From Pseudomonas sp. BSw22131 (GTDB lineage: Bacteria; Pseudomonadota; Gammaproteobacteria; Pseudomonadales; Pseudomonadaceae), in NCBI RefSeq assembly GCF_026810445.1, contig NZ_CP113949.1, positions 1,550,001-1,614,000 on the forward strand: 64,000 nt of DNA, read 5' to 3'. Shown here piece by piece: positions 48,913 through 57,885 of the stretch. A program made the translations under genes and the position numbers. Below the pieces are notes generated by a model. It was given only the letters and a program-made list of their open reading frames with translations, made no database searches and was not told the origin of the DNA. Each line of letters starts with the position of its first letter. Within the stretch, counting starts at the first letter, position 1.

Positions 48913-49983
48913 ATGTTCAAGGTGCTTCGTGACTGGATGCAACGCTACTTCTCCGATGAGGAAGCAGTGGTGTTGGCCGTATTGCTGGTCTTGGCGTTCA
49001 CGATCGTTTTGACATTGGGGGGCATGCTGGCTCCCGTTCTGGCGGGGCTGGTCCTGGCCTTCCTGATGCAGGGGCTGGTGATTCATCTGGAACGGCTGCG
49101 CATGCCGGAAGGAGCCGCGGTCGGGGTGGTCTTTGCGTTGTTCATGGGCGCACTGGGGGTGTTTTTGCTGGTTCTGGTGCCGTTGCTCTGGCATCAGATG
49201 ATCACCCTGTTCAACGAGCTGCCCGGCATGCTCGCAAAGTGGCAATCGCTGTTGCTGTTGCTGCCCGAGCGCTACCCGCATCTGGTGTCCGACGAGCAGG
49301 TGCTTCAGGCCATTGAGGTTGCGCGTGGTGAGATAGGCAAGTTCGGCCAGTGGGCGCTGACTTTTTCGCTGTCGAGCCTGCCGTTGCTGGTCAACATGAT
49401 GATCTACCTGGTGCTGGTGCCGATTCTGGTGTTCTTCTTCTTGAAGGACCGCCGCATGATTGGCCGCTGGGTGCGCGGCTACCTGCCGCGCGAGCGCACG
49501 CTGATCACCCGCGTCGCTGAAGAAATGAACCGTCAGATCGCCAATTACATCCGTGGCAAGGTCATCGAGATCCTCATATGCGGCGCCGTGACCTACGTCG
49601 CGTTCTGGGCAATGGGCCTCAACTACTCAGCGTTGCTGGCGATGCTGGTGGGGATTTCGGTGGTGGTGCCGTATGTCGGTGCGGTCGTGGTGACCGTGCC
49701 GGTGGCATTCATCGCGCTGTTCCAGTGGGGCTGGAGCGATCAGTTCATCTATCTGATGGCGGTCTACGGAATCATCCAGACACTGGACGGCAACGTTCTG
49801 GTGCCGTTGCTGTTCTCCGAAGCGGTGAGCCTGCACCCGGTGGCGATCATCTGCGCGGTGTTGCTGTTCGGCGGGTTATGGGGTTTCTGGGGGATCTTCT
49901 TCGCGATCCCGCTGGCGACCTTGTTCAAGGCCGTGCTGGATGCCTGGCCACGCAATGAGCCGATGGTGGCGCCGTTGTTGTAG
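48913..49983 (+). CDS. AI-2E transporter family (PerM-like) permease
   Basis: 356 residues from ATG 48913 with AAAGGA six bases before it (a TTG at 48910 is also in frame). About eight membrane helices, for example AVVLAVLLVLAFTIVLTLGG and VVPYVGAVVVTVPVAFIALF. The cytoplasmic loop has LKDRRMIGRWVRGYLP, and the end region NVLVPLLFSEAVSLHPVAII is the family signature. Substrate uncertain; P. syringae/E. coli homologues are called PerM. Ends just before a REP-type palindrome. Confidence 0.9.
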   Translation: MFKVLRDWMQRYFSDEEAVVLAVLLVLAFTIVLTLGGMLAPVLAGLVLAFLMQGLVIHLERLRMPEGAAVGVVFALFMGALGVFLLVLVPLLWHQMITLFNELPGMLAKWQSLLLLLPERYPHLVSDEQVLQAIEVARGEIGKFGQWALTFSLSSLPLLVNMMIYLVLVPILVFFFLKDRRMIGRWVRGYLPRERTLITRVAEEMNRQIANYIRGKVIEILICGAVTYVAFWAMGLNYSALLAMLVGISVVVPYVGAVVVTVPVAFIALFQWGWSDQFIYLMAVYGIIQTLDGNVLVPLLFSEAVSLHPVAIICAVLLFGGLWGFWGIFFAIPLATLFKAVLDAWPRNEPMVAPLL

Positions 49984-50000
49984 GCGTAAGCATTTTGTTG

Positions 50001-50078
50001 GAGCGAGGTTTGCCCGCGAATGCGCTACGTCAAATTTCGATGTAGCGACTGACACCGCAATCGCGGGCAAGCGCGATC
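50001..50078. repeat. REP-type inverted pair (REPIN)
   Basis: GAGCGAGGTTTGCCCGCGA (50001-50019) and the inverted TCGCGGGCAAGCGCGATC (50061-50078) are the usual Pseudomonas REP units. Between them GCTACGTC and GATGTAGC form an inner stem. It lies between convergent genes and could form a long hairpin stabilising both mRNAs. Confidence 0.8.
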
Positions 50079-50086
50079 CTGCAGAT

Positions 50087-50560
50087 TCAGGCTTTGGAAA
50101 GTGCCTGAGCCTCTTCAAGTACCGCATCAACATGGCCTGGCACTTTCACGCCTCGCCATTCCTTGCGCAGCACACCTTCCTTGTCGATCAGGAACGTGCT
50201 GCGGTCAACGCCCAGGTATTCCTTGCCGTAGAGCTTCTTGAGTTTGATCACATCAAACAGCTGGCACAGCGATTCGTCTTTGTCCGAGATCAGCTCAAAT
50301 GGAAACGCCTGCTTGGCCTTGAAGTTCTCGTGAGATTTAAGACTGTCTCGCGAAACTCCAAAAACCACTGTATTGGCGGCTTTGAACGCGTCGTGCTGAT
50401 CACGAAAGCCCTGGCCTTCGGTCGTGCAGCCAGGCGTGCTGTCTTTGGGGTAAAAGTAGATCACTACTTGCTGGCCTTTCAGCGCAGACAGGCTGACCGC
50501 CTGTTCGCTGGTGGCCTGCACTTGAAAATCAGCGACGGGTTTATCCAGTTCAACGGCCAT
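50087..50560 (-). CDS. bcp: Thioredoxin-dependent peroxiredoxin (Bcp/PrxQ)
   Basis: 157 residues. Peroxidatic Cys in KDSTPGCTTEGQGFRDQ; the second Cys of the E. coli-type CxxxxC is absent (Gly at that place), so it may work as a 1-Cys enzyme or use another Cys (SLCQLFD region). Thioredoxin fold elements VVIYFYPKD and DRSTFLIDKEGVLRK. Ten bases after gcvR, cotranscribed with it. Confidence 0.94.
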   Translation of the reverse strand: MAVELDKPVADFQVQATSEQAVSLSALKGQQVVIYFYPKDSTPGCTTEGQGFRDQHDAFKAANTVVFGVSRDSLKSHENFKAKQAFPFELISDKDESLCQLFDVIKLKKLYGKEYLGVDRSTFLIDKEGVLRKEWRGVKVPGHVDAVLEEAQALSKA

Positions 50561-50569
50561 GAGTCTTCC

Positions 50570-51133
50570 TTACATGGGTGCTTGTGGGCGCCATGGTTCT
50601 ATCAGCGCATCGAGGTTCAGTGCGTCGGCGAAGTCCAGAAACTGATCGCGCAGCCAACTGATCTGCGTGCCGGCGGGCAGTGTCACGGTGAACGTCGCGT
50701 TGAGCATCGTGCCGCCGGTTTGTGGCGCCTGATAGGTGTCACAGATCAGATTCTCCAGTTCGACGTTGTGGTCGATGAAGAACTGGCACAGCTCATTGAT
50801 GATGTCCGGGCGATACGCCGAACTCACGTAAGCCACATAAGGCAGCGCTTCCGGACGGCTTTCCAGCGACGCGCTGCGCACGACGCTAACGGTGAAGGCG
50901 TGTTTCTTCGACAGATTCGGCAGGCCGGTTTCCAGACGCGCCAGGGCGTCCCAACTGCCGGTTATCTGAAGGATCAGCGCGCTGGTTTCGCCATGACGGG
51001 TCAACCGGGAACTGACCACCGAACAGCGGTTTTCGTGACTGGCGCGGCACAGGACGTTGGTCAGCTCCATTGGGTTGGCGCCAAGGGCACTGATGACAAG
51101 GAATTGTTCGCGAACTGTGGGGATTGACGACAT
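50570..51133 (-). CDS. gcvR: Glycine cleavage system regulatory protein GcvR (double ACT)
   Basis: 187 residues with two ACT domains: EQFLVISALGANPMELTNVL and YVAYVSSAYRPDIINELCQF. In E. coli GcvR senses glycine and restrains GcvA; in Pseudomonas the homologue sits divergently from dapA and with bcp, as here. No DNA-binding domain of its own. Confidence 0.88.
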   Translation of the reverse strand: MSSIPTVREQFLVISALGANPMELTNVLCRASHENRCSVVSSRLTRHGETSALILQITGSWDALARLETGLPNLSKKHAFTVSVVRSASLESRPEALPYVAYVSSAYRPDIINELCQFFIDHNVELENLICDTYQAPQTGGTMLNATFTVTLPAGTQISWLRDQFLDFADALNLDALIEPWRPQAPM

Positions 51134-51459
51134 GCAGCATTCCTAAGCGATGAGCGGTCGGTACATTATTGGCTTGTGCAGCGGATCCGACGAGCGACGT
51201 CGTTGCAAAAAGCCCTGCGTTGCTAGCGATTCGGGCTCGTGTGAGCCGGCCACGGCTAGCCGTGACCACGCCTGGGCGGGGTTTGCGACGACGAAAACAG
51301 GTGATCGAACGAGCTGAACAGGTGACCAGTACCGATCAAAGATCGAAGGGTAGCGAAAACCGTCGCTCAGGGGAATGCCAGTAGCGCGGTACTTCGCTTG
51401 TGCAAGGATGATGGCGCCAGTACCATTACCGCTCTCTTTTTCCGGCAGGAGCGGTTTGC
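51134..51459. other. Divergent promoter region gcvR/dapA
   Basis: 326 bases between divergent gcvR and dapA. Promoters for both must lie here. The dapA ribosome site CAGGAG is at 51446-51451. No gene and no clear operator seen. Confidence 0.4.
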
Positions 51460-52338
51460 ATGATTGCGGGCAGTATGGTGGCACTGGTCACACCTATGGA
51501 TGCACAAGGTCGTCTGGACTGGGACAGCCTGAGCAAACTGGTGGACTTTCACCTGCAAGAGGGCACCAACGCCATTGTTGCCGTCGGCACCACGGGTGAA
51601 TCCGCTACTCTGGACGTCAACGAGCACATCGAAGTCATCCGGCGCGTCGTTCAGCAGGTAAACGGCCGTATCCCGGTGATTGCCGGAACGGGCGCCAACT
51701 CCACCCGCGAGGCGGTCGAGCTGACCACCAACGCCAAGAATGCCGGGGCTGATGCCTGCCTGTTGGTCACGCCGTACTACAACAAGCCAACTCAGGAAGG
51801 CCTGTACGAGCATTTCAAGTTCATCGCCGAAGCCGTCGACATTCCGCAGATTCTTTATAACGTGCCGGGCCGGACCGCATGCGACATGAAGGCCGAGACC
51901 GTTATCCGTCTTTCGAGCATCAAAAATATCGTCGCCATCAAGGAAGCCACCGGCGACCTGCAGCGCGCCAGGGACATCCTGGCGGGCGTCAGCAGTGATT
52001 TCCTGGTGTACTCCGGCGATGACGCTACGGCCGTCGAGCTGATGTTGCTGGGTGGCAAAGGCAATATTTCGGTCACCGCCAACGTTGCCCCACGCGCCAT
52101 GAGTGACCTGTGCAAGGCGGCGATGGCTGGAGACGCAGCCACCGCTCGCGCTATCCACGAAAAACTGATGCCCCTGAACAAGACATTGTTCATCGAATCG
52201 AACCCTATCCCCGTGAAATGGGCCCTGCATGAAATGGGTTTGATGCCGGACGGTATCCGTCTGCCGCTCACCCGGCTCAGCGAAGCCTGTCAAGAACCGC
52301 TGCGTCAGGCCCTGCGCCAGTCCGGCGTACTGGTTTAA
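51460..52338 (+). CDS. dapA: 4-hydroxy-tetrahydrodipicolinate synthase
   Basis: 292 residues. Canonical active site: [10 protein letters not shown] (GTTGE loop), [13 protein letters not shown] (catalytic Tyr) and [12 protein letters not shown] (Schiff-base Lys). First step of lysine and diaminopimelate synthesis from pyruvate and aspartate semialdehyde. It gives a contrast to the divergent DHDPS-family gene at 21879. Seventeen bases before bamC. Confidence 0.96.
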   Translation: MIAGSMVALVTPMDAQGRLDWDSLSKLVDFHLQEGTNAIVAVGTTGESATLDVNEHIEVIRRVVQQVNGRIPVIAGTGANSTREAVELTTNAKNAGADACLLVTPYYNKPTQEGLYEHFKFIAEAVDIPQILYNVPGRTACDMKAETVIRLSSIKNIVAIKEATGDLQRARDILAGVSSDFLVYSGDDATAVELMLLGGKGNISVTANVAPRAMSDLCKAAMAGDAATARAIHEKLMPLNKTLFIESNPIPVKWALHEMGLMPDGIRLPLTRLSEACQEPLRQALRQSGVLV

Positions 52339-52355
52339 TGAGGAAGCAATACGCA

Positions 52356-53474
52356 ATGAAGCGACTGGCCGGACTTTCCGCACTAGCCCTGATTATCTCC
52401 AGCACCAGCGGTTGCAGCTGGTTGTTTGGACAAGACGGTTATTTCCGTGATCGCAGCAGCGATTATCTGGAAGCAACCCAGAAACCACCGATGCAGTTGC
52501 CTGCCGGCGTTCAGGAATCCAAGCGTCTGGATCCGCTGTTGCCGATTCCGCGCAACGTCGCTGACGATGCGCAAAAGGGGGGCGAATTCAAGGTGCCGCG
52601 TCCGCAGCCGTTGGCCGCCGCTCAGGATTCCACCGATTTCAGCCTGCAGAAAAGCGGCAGCAATCGCTGGATTCTGGCCCAGCGTTCCCCGGCTGAAGTC
52701 TGGCCTGTGGCGCATCAGTACTTTGAAGACAACGGTTTCCGCATTGCCGAAGATCGTCCTGCGACCGGTGAATTCAACACCACCTGGCAGCGTATGGACG
52801 AACTCTCGGCCGCTGTTTCCAAGCGTATGAGCACGGGCGGTTCGGCTGCTGACACGGAAACCCGCGTACGGGTTCGTATCGAGCCAGGCGTTCAGCGCAA
52901 CACCAGCGAAATCTACGTGGTGAGCGTTCAGCGTCCCGCCGGCAGCACCGCTGAGGCCGATTTCCCATCCAACAGCACCAATGTCGGCCTCGACTCGGTG
53001 CTCACCGATGACATGCTCGCAAGCCTGAGCCGTAATGCCGAGAAAGGTGGTTCCGTGTCTCTGGTCGCTGCGCGCGACTACGACACGCCAAGCCGCGTTT
53101 CGCTGAGCGAAGACGGCAGCGGCAACCCGGTTCTGAACCTGGGCGCCGACCTTGATCGCGCCTGGTCGAGTGTCGGGCGTGCGCTGGGGCAGGGCGACTG
53201 GCGCGTTGAGGACATCAACCGTAGCCTGGGCCTTTATTACATCAACCTGGCTGAAAAAGCCGACCGTCCCGAGAACAAGCCCGGTTTCTTCGGACGCATG
53301 TTCGGCAGTGACGAGTCCAAAGAGCAGATCGAAGCCCGCGCAGACCGTTATCAGGTCCGTCTGAGCAAGGTGGGTGACAACGTTCAAGTCACCGTCGAGA
53401 AGAACATCAACACCGTCGCTCCGGCTGAAATTGCCCGTCGCGTACTGGGTGTGATTCAAGACAACCTCGGCTAA
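52356..53474 (+). CDS. bamC: Outer-membrane assembly lipoprotein BamC
   Basis: 372 residues from ATG 52356, preferred because it gives a proper lipoprotein signal [20 protein letters not shown] with the Cys at residue 20; the ATG at 52338 would put extra residues before it. The BamC (NlpB) N-terminal segment [17 protein letters not shown] is the part that binds BamD. Two helix-grip domains follow ([20 protein letters not shown] and [18 protein letters not shown] region). Component of the BAM beta-barrel insertion machine. Adjacent to dapA as in many gamma-proteobacteria. Confidence 0.93.
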   Translation: MKRLAGLSALALIISSTSGCSWLFGQDGYFRDRSSDYLEATQKPPMQLPAGVQESKRLDPLLPIPRNVADDAQKGGEFKVPRPQPLAAAQDSTDFSLQKSGSNRWILAQRSPAEVWPVAHQYFEDNGFRIAEDRPATGEFNTTWQRMDELSAAVSKRMSTGGSAADTETRVRVRIEPGVQRNTSEIYVVSVQRPAGSTAEADFPSNSTNVGLDSVLTDDMLASLSRNAEKGGSVSLVAARDYDTPSRVSLSEDGSGNPVLNLGADLDRAWSSVGRALGQGDWRVEDINRSLGLYYINLAEKADRPENKPGFFGRMFGSDESKEQIEARADRYQVRLSKVGDNVQVTVEKNINTVAPAEIARRVLGVIQDNLG

Positions 53475-54233
53475 GTGCGCTTCGCGGTTCTGGGCAGTGG
53501 CAGCCGGGGTAACGCCACGCTGATTGCCAGCAACGACACGTACGTGCTGGTCGATTGCGGTTTCTCTCTACGGGAAACCGAGCGCAGGCTCGACCGACTC
53601 GGCGTCAGTGGCAAGCAATTGAGCGCGATTCTGGTGACCCACGAACATGCCGATCATGTGCATGGGGTGGGTTTGTTGTCCCGGCGCTACGACGTGCCGG
53701 TCTACCTCAGTGACGGTACGTTTCGCGGTCTGCGCAAGCCTGTCGATGTCGCTGGCGTGCTGGCGGGCGGGCAGGGGCTCCAAGTCGGTGGTCTTGAGAT
53801 CGACGTGGTGTCGGTGGCGCACGATGCACTGGAGCCGACGCAGTTTGTGTTCAATGACGGACGACGTCGATTCGGCTTGCTGACAGACCTCGGTTCGTAC
53901 TGCCCCGCTGTGCTGCAAAGCTACACAGGGCTCGATGCACTCATGGTCGAGTCCAACCATTGCCGCGACATGCTCGCGCGTGGCCATTACCCGTACTTCC
54001 TGAAGCAACGGGTGGGCGGCGAGAGAGGGCATCTGAATAACCACCAGGCCGCAAACCTGGTGAGCGAGCTGGGATGGCAAGGTTTGCAGCACCTTGTGCT
54101 GGCCCATCTGAGCAGCAAGAACAACCTGCCGCATCTGGCCAGGCAATGTTTCGTCGACACCCTCGGGTGCGATCCGGACTGGCTACAATTGGCCGATCAA
54201 GATTCAGGGCTCGACTGGCGCGAAATCGCCTAG
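53475..54233 (+). CDS. MBL-fold metallohydrolase (YycJ/WalJ-like)
   Basis: 252 residues from a GTG start directly after the bamC stop. Metal-binding motif VTHEHADHVHGVG (HxHxDH), then LLTDLGSYCP and ALMVESNHCRDML, then LAHLSSKNN. The family is predicted phosphodiesterase or exonuclease. The same place between bamC and purC in P. aeruginosa holds the homologue. Confidence 0.9.
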   Translation: MRFAVLGSGSRGNATLIASNDTYVLVDCGFSLRETERRLDRLGVSGKQLSAILVTHEHADHVHGVGLLSRRYDVPVYLSDGTFRGLRKPVDVAGVLAGGQGLQVGGLEIDVVSVAHDALEPTQFVFNDGRRRFGLLTDLGSYCPAVLQSYTGLDALMVESNHCRDMLARGHYPYFLKQRVGGERGHLNNHQAANLVSELGWQGLQHLVLAHLSSKNNLPHLARQCFVDTLGCDPDWLQLADQDSGLDWREIA

Positions 54234-54282
54234 CGTCCCACAAGGGGCGCCTAGCCCAACTATTTAGCAAGCGGAGCCCATC

Positions 54283-54993
54283 ATGGAAAAACGTGAAGAA
54301 CTCTACCGCGGCAAAGCCAAGTCGGTGTACACCACTGACGGCGCTGACCGTTTGATCCTGTTGTTTCGCAACGACACCTCGGCGTTCGACGGCAAGCGCA
54401 TCGAACAGCTCGACCGCAAAGGCATGGTGAACAACAAGTTCAACGCGTTCATCATGCAAAAGCTCGAAGAAGCGGGCGTTCCAACCCAATTCGACGCGCT
54501 GCTGGGCGATAACGAATGCCTGGTGAAGAAGCTCGACATGATCCCCGTCGAGTGCGTTGTGCGTAACTACGCAGCCGGTAGCCTGGTCAAGCGTCTGGGC
54601 ATCGAAGAAGGTCAGAAACTTGATCCTTACACCTTCGAACTGTTCCTGAAGGACGATGCCAAGGGCGACCCGTTCATCAACGAATCCCATGTTGTGGCAT
54701 TCGGCTGGGGCACCGCTGAACAACTCGTGCGCATGAAAGAGCTGTCGCTGAAGGTCAACGAAGTCCTGACCAAGCTGTTCGACGACGCAGGTCTGCTGCT
54801 GGTCGACTTCAAGCTTGAATTTGGCGTGTTCCACGGCGAAATCGTCCTCGGCGATGAGTTCAGCCCGGACGGTTGCCGCCTGTGGGACAAAGAGACCCGC
54901 AAGAAGATGGACAAGGACCGCTTCCGCCAGGGCCTCGGTGACGTCATCGAAGCCTACGAAGAAGTCGCGCAGCGTCTGGGCGTACCGCTCTAA
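54283..54993 (+). CDS. purC: SAICAR synthetase PurC
   Basis: 236 residues; purine synthesis, joins CAIR and aspartate. Features: [19 protein letters not shown], then [35 protein letters not shown] and [20 protein letters not shown]. Last core gene before tRNA-Ser and the defence island. Confidence 0.97.
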   Translation: MEKREELYRGKAKSVYTTDGADRLILLFRNDTSAFDGKRIEQLDRKGMVNNKFNAFIMQKLEEAGVPTQFDALLGDNECLVKKLDMIPVECVVRNYAAGSLVKRLGIEEGQKLDPYTFELFLKDDAKGDPFINESHVVAFGWGTAEQLVRMKELSLKVNEVLTKLFDDAGLLLVDFKLEFGVFHGEIVLGDEFSPDGCRLWDKETRKKMDKDRFRQGLGDVIEAYEEVAQRLGVPL

Positions 54994-55085
54994 ACCGGAA
55001 AGTCACGCAAGCATCTGATAGCACGCGAAAAATCCTTAAAAAGGTGTTCGCGTTCTGCGATTGAGCTGTTATGATTCGCGCCGTT

Positions 55086-55175
55086 GGAGAGATGCCGGAG
55101 TGGCCGAACGGGACGGATTCGAAATCCGTTGTACTGGCGACAGTACCTAGGGTTCGAATCCCTATCTCTCCGCCA
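55086..55175 (+). tRNA. tRNA-Ser (anticodon CGA)
   Basis: 90 bases with encoded CCA. Acceptor GGAGAGA pairs with TCTCTCC; anticodon stem ACGGA/TCCGT with loop TTCGAAA gives CGA; a long variable arm TGTACTGGCGACAGTA is typical of tRNA-Ser; T arm AGGGTTCGAATCCCT. The 3' end has been used as an attachment site: an identical 18-base copy is at 61677. Confidence 0.97.
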
Positions 55176-55176
55176 T
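55159..55176. repeat. Left attachment repeat (tRNA-Ser 3' end)
   Basis: TCCCTATCTCTCCGCCAT, the end of tRNA-Ser plus one base. Perfect 18-base direct repeat with 61677-61694. Marks the left end of the defence island. Confidence 0.85.
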
Positions 55177-55226
55177 ATTAAAAATCCTTATATATCAATA
55201 AGTTATGAGGGTTTGGTAAGGCGATC

Positions 55227-55247
55227 TTGTACCAGCGCTTTGTACCA
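55227..55247. repeat. TTGTACCA direct pair, left side of island
   Basis: TTGTACCA at 55227 and again at 55240, 13 bases apart. The same pair with the same spacing occurs at 61594-61614 next to the right repeat. Probably recombinase arm-type sites. Confidence 0.6.
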
Positions 55248-55256
55248 AGAAAATTG

Positions 55257-55286
55257 CCCTGATCTTTTGGATCGGGGTTTTTTTTT
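55257..55286 (+). terminator. Terminator downstream of tRNA-Ser
   Basis: CCCTGATC (55257-55264) pairs with GATCGGGG (55270-55277) and a run of nine T follows. It ends tRNA-Ser transcription and isolates the island genes. Confidence 0.85.
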
Positions 55287-55445
55287 GCTTAATTTTGATC
55301 TGACGAATCTAGTATGAAGTCTTGGCCAAATCCCTCGAGGTATCCGTTTCGTTTGTTTAATAAGCGTCAGGCACCCCATGCCCACTCCAACGGAGTAAAC
55401 TCTTAGACTGCACGTGCTCAACGCCCTAACTTTGCAGGAGAATCC

Positions 55446-56813
55446 GTGAAACTCAATCAGCTATCTTTGCGGGATTACCGCTGTTTTGATGCGCTCGAAA
55501 TTGATTTTCATCCGGAACTTACCGTTTTGGTTGCGAGCAATGGTGCAGGTAAAACATCGATTCTCGACGCTATCGCAATAGCATTTGGGCCTTATGTTGG
55601 GGCCTTCGATGAGGCTGTTGGCAAGCATTTTGAGCCTAGTGACATTCGTCAGGTCCGAGCGCGAACCACGGTTACCCATGAGATGGAGTATTCCGCCAAG
55701 GGAGTAAGACTCGAAGCGAGAGGTATGATCCCTGGTAGCGTCGCAGAGCGACTAGATGATTTGCCATCAATATGGCGACGGAGCCTCACTGGCCCGACTA
55801 AAACCAAGACGTCGGTCAAGGACGCAAAGGAGTTGAGAGATTACGGCAAGCGTATGCAGGAAGCTGTTCGTACGCCAGGCAGCGATGTGGTCTTACCTCT
55901 GCTCGCTTATTATGGCACTGGTCGATTGTGGCAACAGAAAAATCAGAAAAGGCAGTCATGGTCCGAGAAAATTGTTCGGACGTCTCGCACTGTCGGGTAT
56001 ACCGACTGCTTGGACCCTGCATCCAAGTACAAAGCGTTCGTGGAGTGGTTTCGGTACTGGAACTTTAATGCCAAAGAGCTGCGTATCAAGGCCTTGGAGC
56101 TGAGAGAAACGGCTGTCGTAAGCGAATTTGACGGGTATATCGAATCAGTCAGTGCTGCCGTCAATGCATGCCTCGAACCCGCCGGTTGGAAGAATATCGA
56201 GTACTCGTTCTCGCGGGATGCTTTGGTTGCCCATCACGATGATTTCGGTGAGCTTCCTGTTGAGTTATTGAGTGATGGTATTCGCAATATGATTGGCATG
56301 GTTGCGGATATCGGATTTCGAGCAACTAAGCTCAATGGCCAACTAGGGGCCCACGCCGCGAAGTCTACGCCAGGAATCGTGCTCATTGATGAGGTGGATA
56401 TGCATCTTCACCCTCGATGGCAGCAGACGATTCTTTCGCAGCTTAGAGATGCATTTCCCAGACTTCAATTCATCGTGACCACTCACAGCCCACAGGTATT
56501 GACGACTGTACCTTCGGAGTCGATTCGTATTCTCCGGGGTAATAAGGTTTATTCGGCGCCGCCCGGTACGGAGGGTTCGGAACCGGAGCGAATGCTGAAG
56601 CAGGTGTTGGGGCTGGAAGAGGTGCGTCCGCCTGGTAATCCAGCCACACAAGAATTAAAAGAGTACCTAGCGTTAGTTGATCGAGACCAATGGAGCAGTG
56701 AGCGTGCAAAAACGCTTCGCGAGCGATTGGATCGGCGCTATCAAGGGCAGGAACCTGCTTTGTTGGATGCTGACTTGCAAATCGACAATCGTAAATGGGA
56801 GTTGGGCGATTGA
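55446..56813 (+). CDS. ptuA: Septu-like defence ATPase PtuA
   Basis: 455 residues from GTG 55446 with AGGAG at 55436. SMC/RecF-type AAA ATPase: Walker A VASNGAGKTSILDAIAIAFG at about residue 35, ABC-like signature LLSDGIRNMIGM, Walker B GIVLIDEVDMHLHPRWQ and H-loop TTHSPQVL. The linked HNH gene downstream, overlapping by four bases, is the PtuB type, so the pair fits the Septu anti-phage system, in which PtuA restrains or directs the nuclease until phage infection. A retron version of this pair exists, but no reverse transcriptase is present here. Lies just inside the left attachment repeat. Confidence 0.85.
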   Translation: MKLNQLSLRDYRCFDALEIDFHPELTVLVASNGAGKTSILDAIAIAFGPYVGAFDEAVGKHFEPSDIRQVRARTTVTHEMEYSAKGVRLEARGMIPGSVAERLDDLPSIWRRSLTGPTKTKTSVKDAKELRDYGKRMQEAVRTPGSDVVLPLLAYYGTGRLWQQKNQKRQSWSEKIVRTSRTVGYTDCLDPASKYKAFVEWFRYWNFNAKELRIKALELRETAVVSEFDGYIESVSAAVNACLEPAGWKNIEYSFSRDALVAHHDDFGELPVELLSDGIRNMIGMVADIGFRATKLNGQLGAHAAKSTPGIVLIDEVDMHLHPRWQQTILSQLRDAFPRLQFIVTTHSPQVLTTVPSESIRILRGNKVYSAPPGTEGSEPERMLKQVLGLEEVRPPGNPATQELKEYLALVDRDQWSSERAKTLRERLDRRYQGQEPALLDADLQIDNRKWELGD

Positions 56814-57613
56814 AGCGGGTGGCAAGGACTGCCGAGCCTGATGAATTGAAAGCCTATCGAGAAGCCAATCCGACGTTTGGCTGGGACGAGATGCGCCAGG
56901 ATGCAGAAGGGCGTGCGGTCTATGACGTTATTCGCCCACGCCTGATTGAAGGTCAAGGCGGCATCTGCGCATTCTGTGAAATTGAGATCATAAGTCTCGA
57001 TCCGACGCACTGCCGCGTCGAGCACTTTCATCCCAAGTCAGACAGGGCAACACCTTACAACTGGGCACTGGACTGGCAGAACATGATTGCTGTCTGCATG
57101 GGCGGTTCACAACGACATCACGTCTTGCCTTATACGAAAGAGCCTTTACCTGAAAACCTTAGTTGCGATGCGCACAAGGATAAAATGATTCAGATCCATC
57201 GGCTGGAGGAATGCTGCGAGGGGTGGATTATCAATCCGGTGGCTTTGCCCGCTTTCCCCAGGCTATTTTTCCTAGAAAAAAGCACTGGGGAATTGTTGCC
57301 AGATGGGCAATGTTGCTCGGAAGTCAGCGTGGAGGGAAACAAACATCCTACTACTCAGGCGCTGGTAGAGCACACGATCAACATGCTGAATCTAAACTGC
57401 GACCGTTTGTGTGAGGCTCGGAAGAGCGTACTTTGGAATATCGAGCGTAACAAAAAGCGACTGCGTGATGCTGCGAAAACACCACAGCAAGGTATGGATG
57501 AGTTGGCGGGCCGTTTTTTACAGCAGCGGTGGCCAGGCTTTTTTACTACTATCCGTTTCTGTCTAGGGGCCGCAGCGGAGCGATATCTACAAAACAACGA
57601 GTATCGTGGGTGA
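56810..57613 (+). CDS. ptuB: Septu-like HNH nuclease PtuB (TIGR02646 type)
   Basis: 267 residues from TTG 56810, which overlaps the ptuA stop (TTGA) by four; an ATG at 56795 would add five residues. HNH region: ICAFCEIEI (CxxC), CRVEHFHPKSD with the catalytic His, and WALDWQNMIAVCMGGSQRHH completing the fold. The family is the nuclease partner of PtuA, cutting DNA or tRNA when activated. C-terminal helices include FLQQRWPGFFTTIRFCLGAA. Confidence 0.87.
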   Translation: MKRVARTAEPDELKAYREANPTFGWDEMRQDAEGRAVYDVIRPRLIEGQGGICAFCEIEIISLDPTHCRVEHFHPKSDRATPYNWALDWQNMIAVCMGGSQRHHVLPYTKEPLPENLSCDAHKDKMIQIHRLEECCEGWIINPVALPAFPRLFFLEKSTGELLPDGQCCSEVSVEGNKHPTTQALVEHTINMLNLNCDRLCEARKSVLWNIERNKKRLRDAAKTPQQGMDELAGRFLQQRWPGFFTTIRFCLGAAAERYLQNNEYRG

Positions 57614-57885
57614 TGGCGATAACCGTCCCGCTAACGCTTCGCTGAGTATCAGTGTCAACCAGCCGGAATGGCTTTTTGATACCGCATGTTTTCCAAGCTG
57701 ATACTATATATCTGATCGAGTGATTAGTGCTGTATTTTTATACAGTTATAGCATAGCGGGCTCCATGCCTTATCCCACCGGCTCACAGGTTCCTAGGGGA
57801 CCTTGAGGCTCAGCCCAATCTATGGCTGCGCCCTTTATGTCAGACGGATCGGTGGTCAAGGAAGAAGCCATAATGTGGAAAATGT

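Noticed and set aside
48481..49281. Upstream extension of the M48 peptidase open frame (744 codons in total)
   Set aside because: It is antisense to the TusA-like and permease genes, and a signal peptide with ATG at 48480 gives the proper start.
55287..55445. Possible retron non-coding RNA upstream of PtuA
   Set aside because: No reverse transcriptase gene nearby and no clear msr/msd-like inverted repeats.
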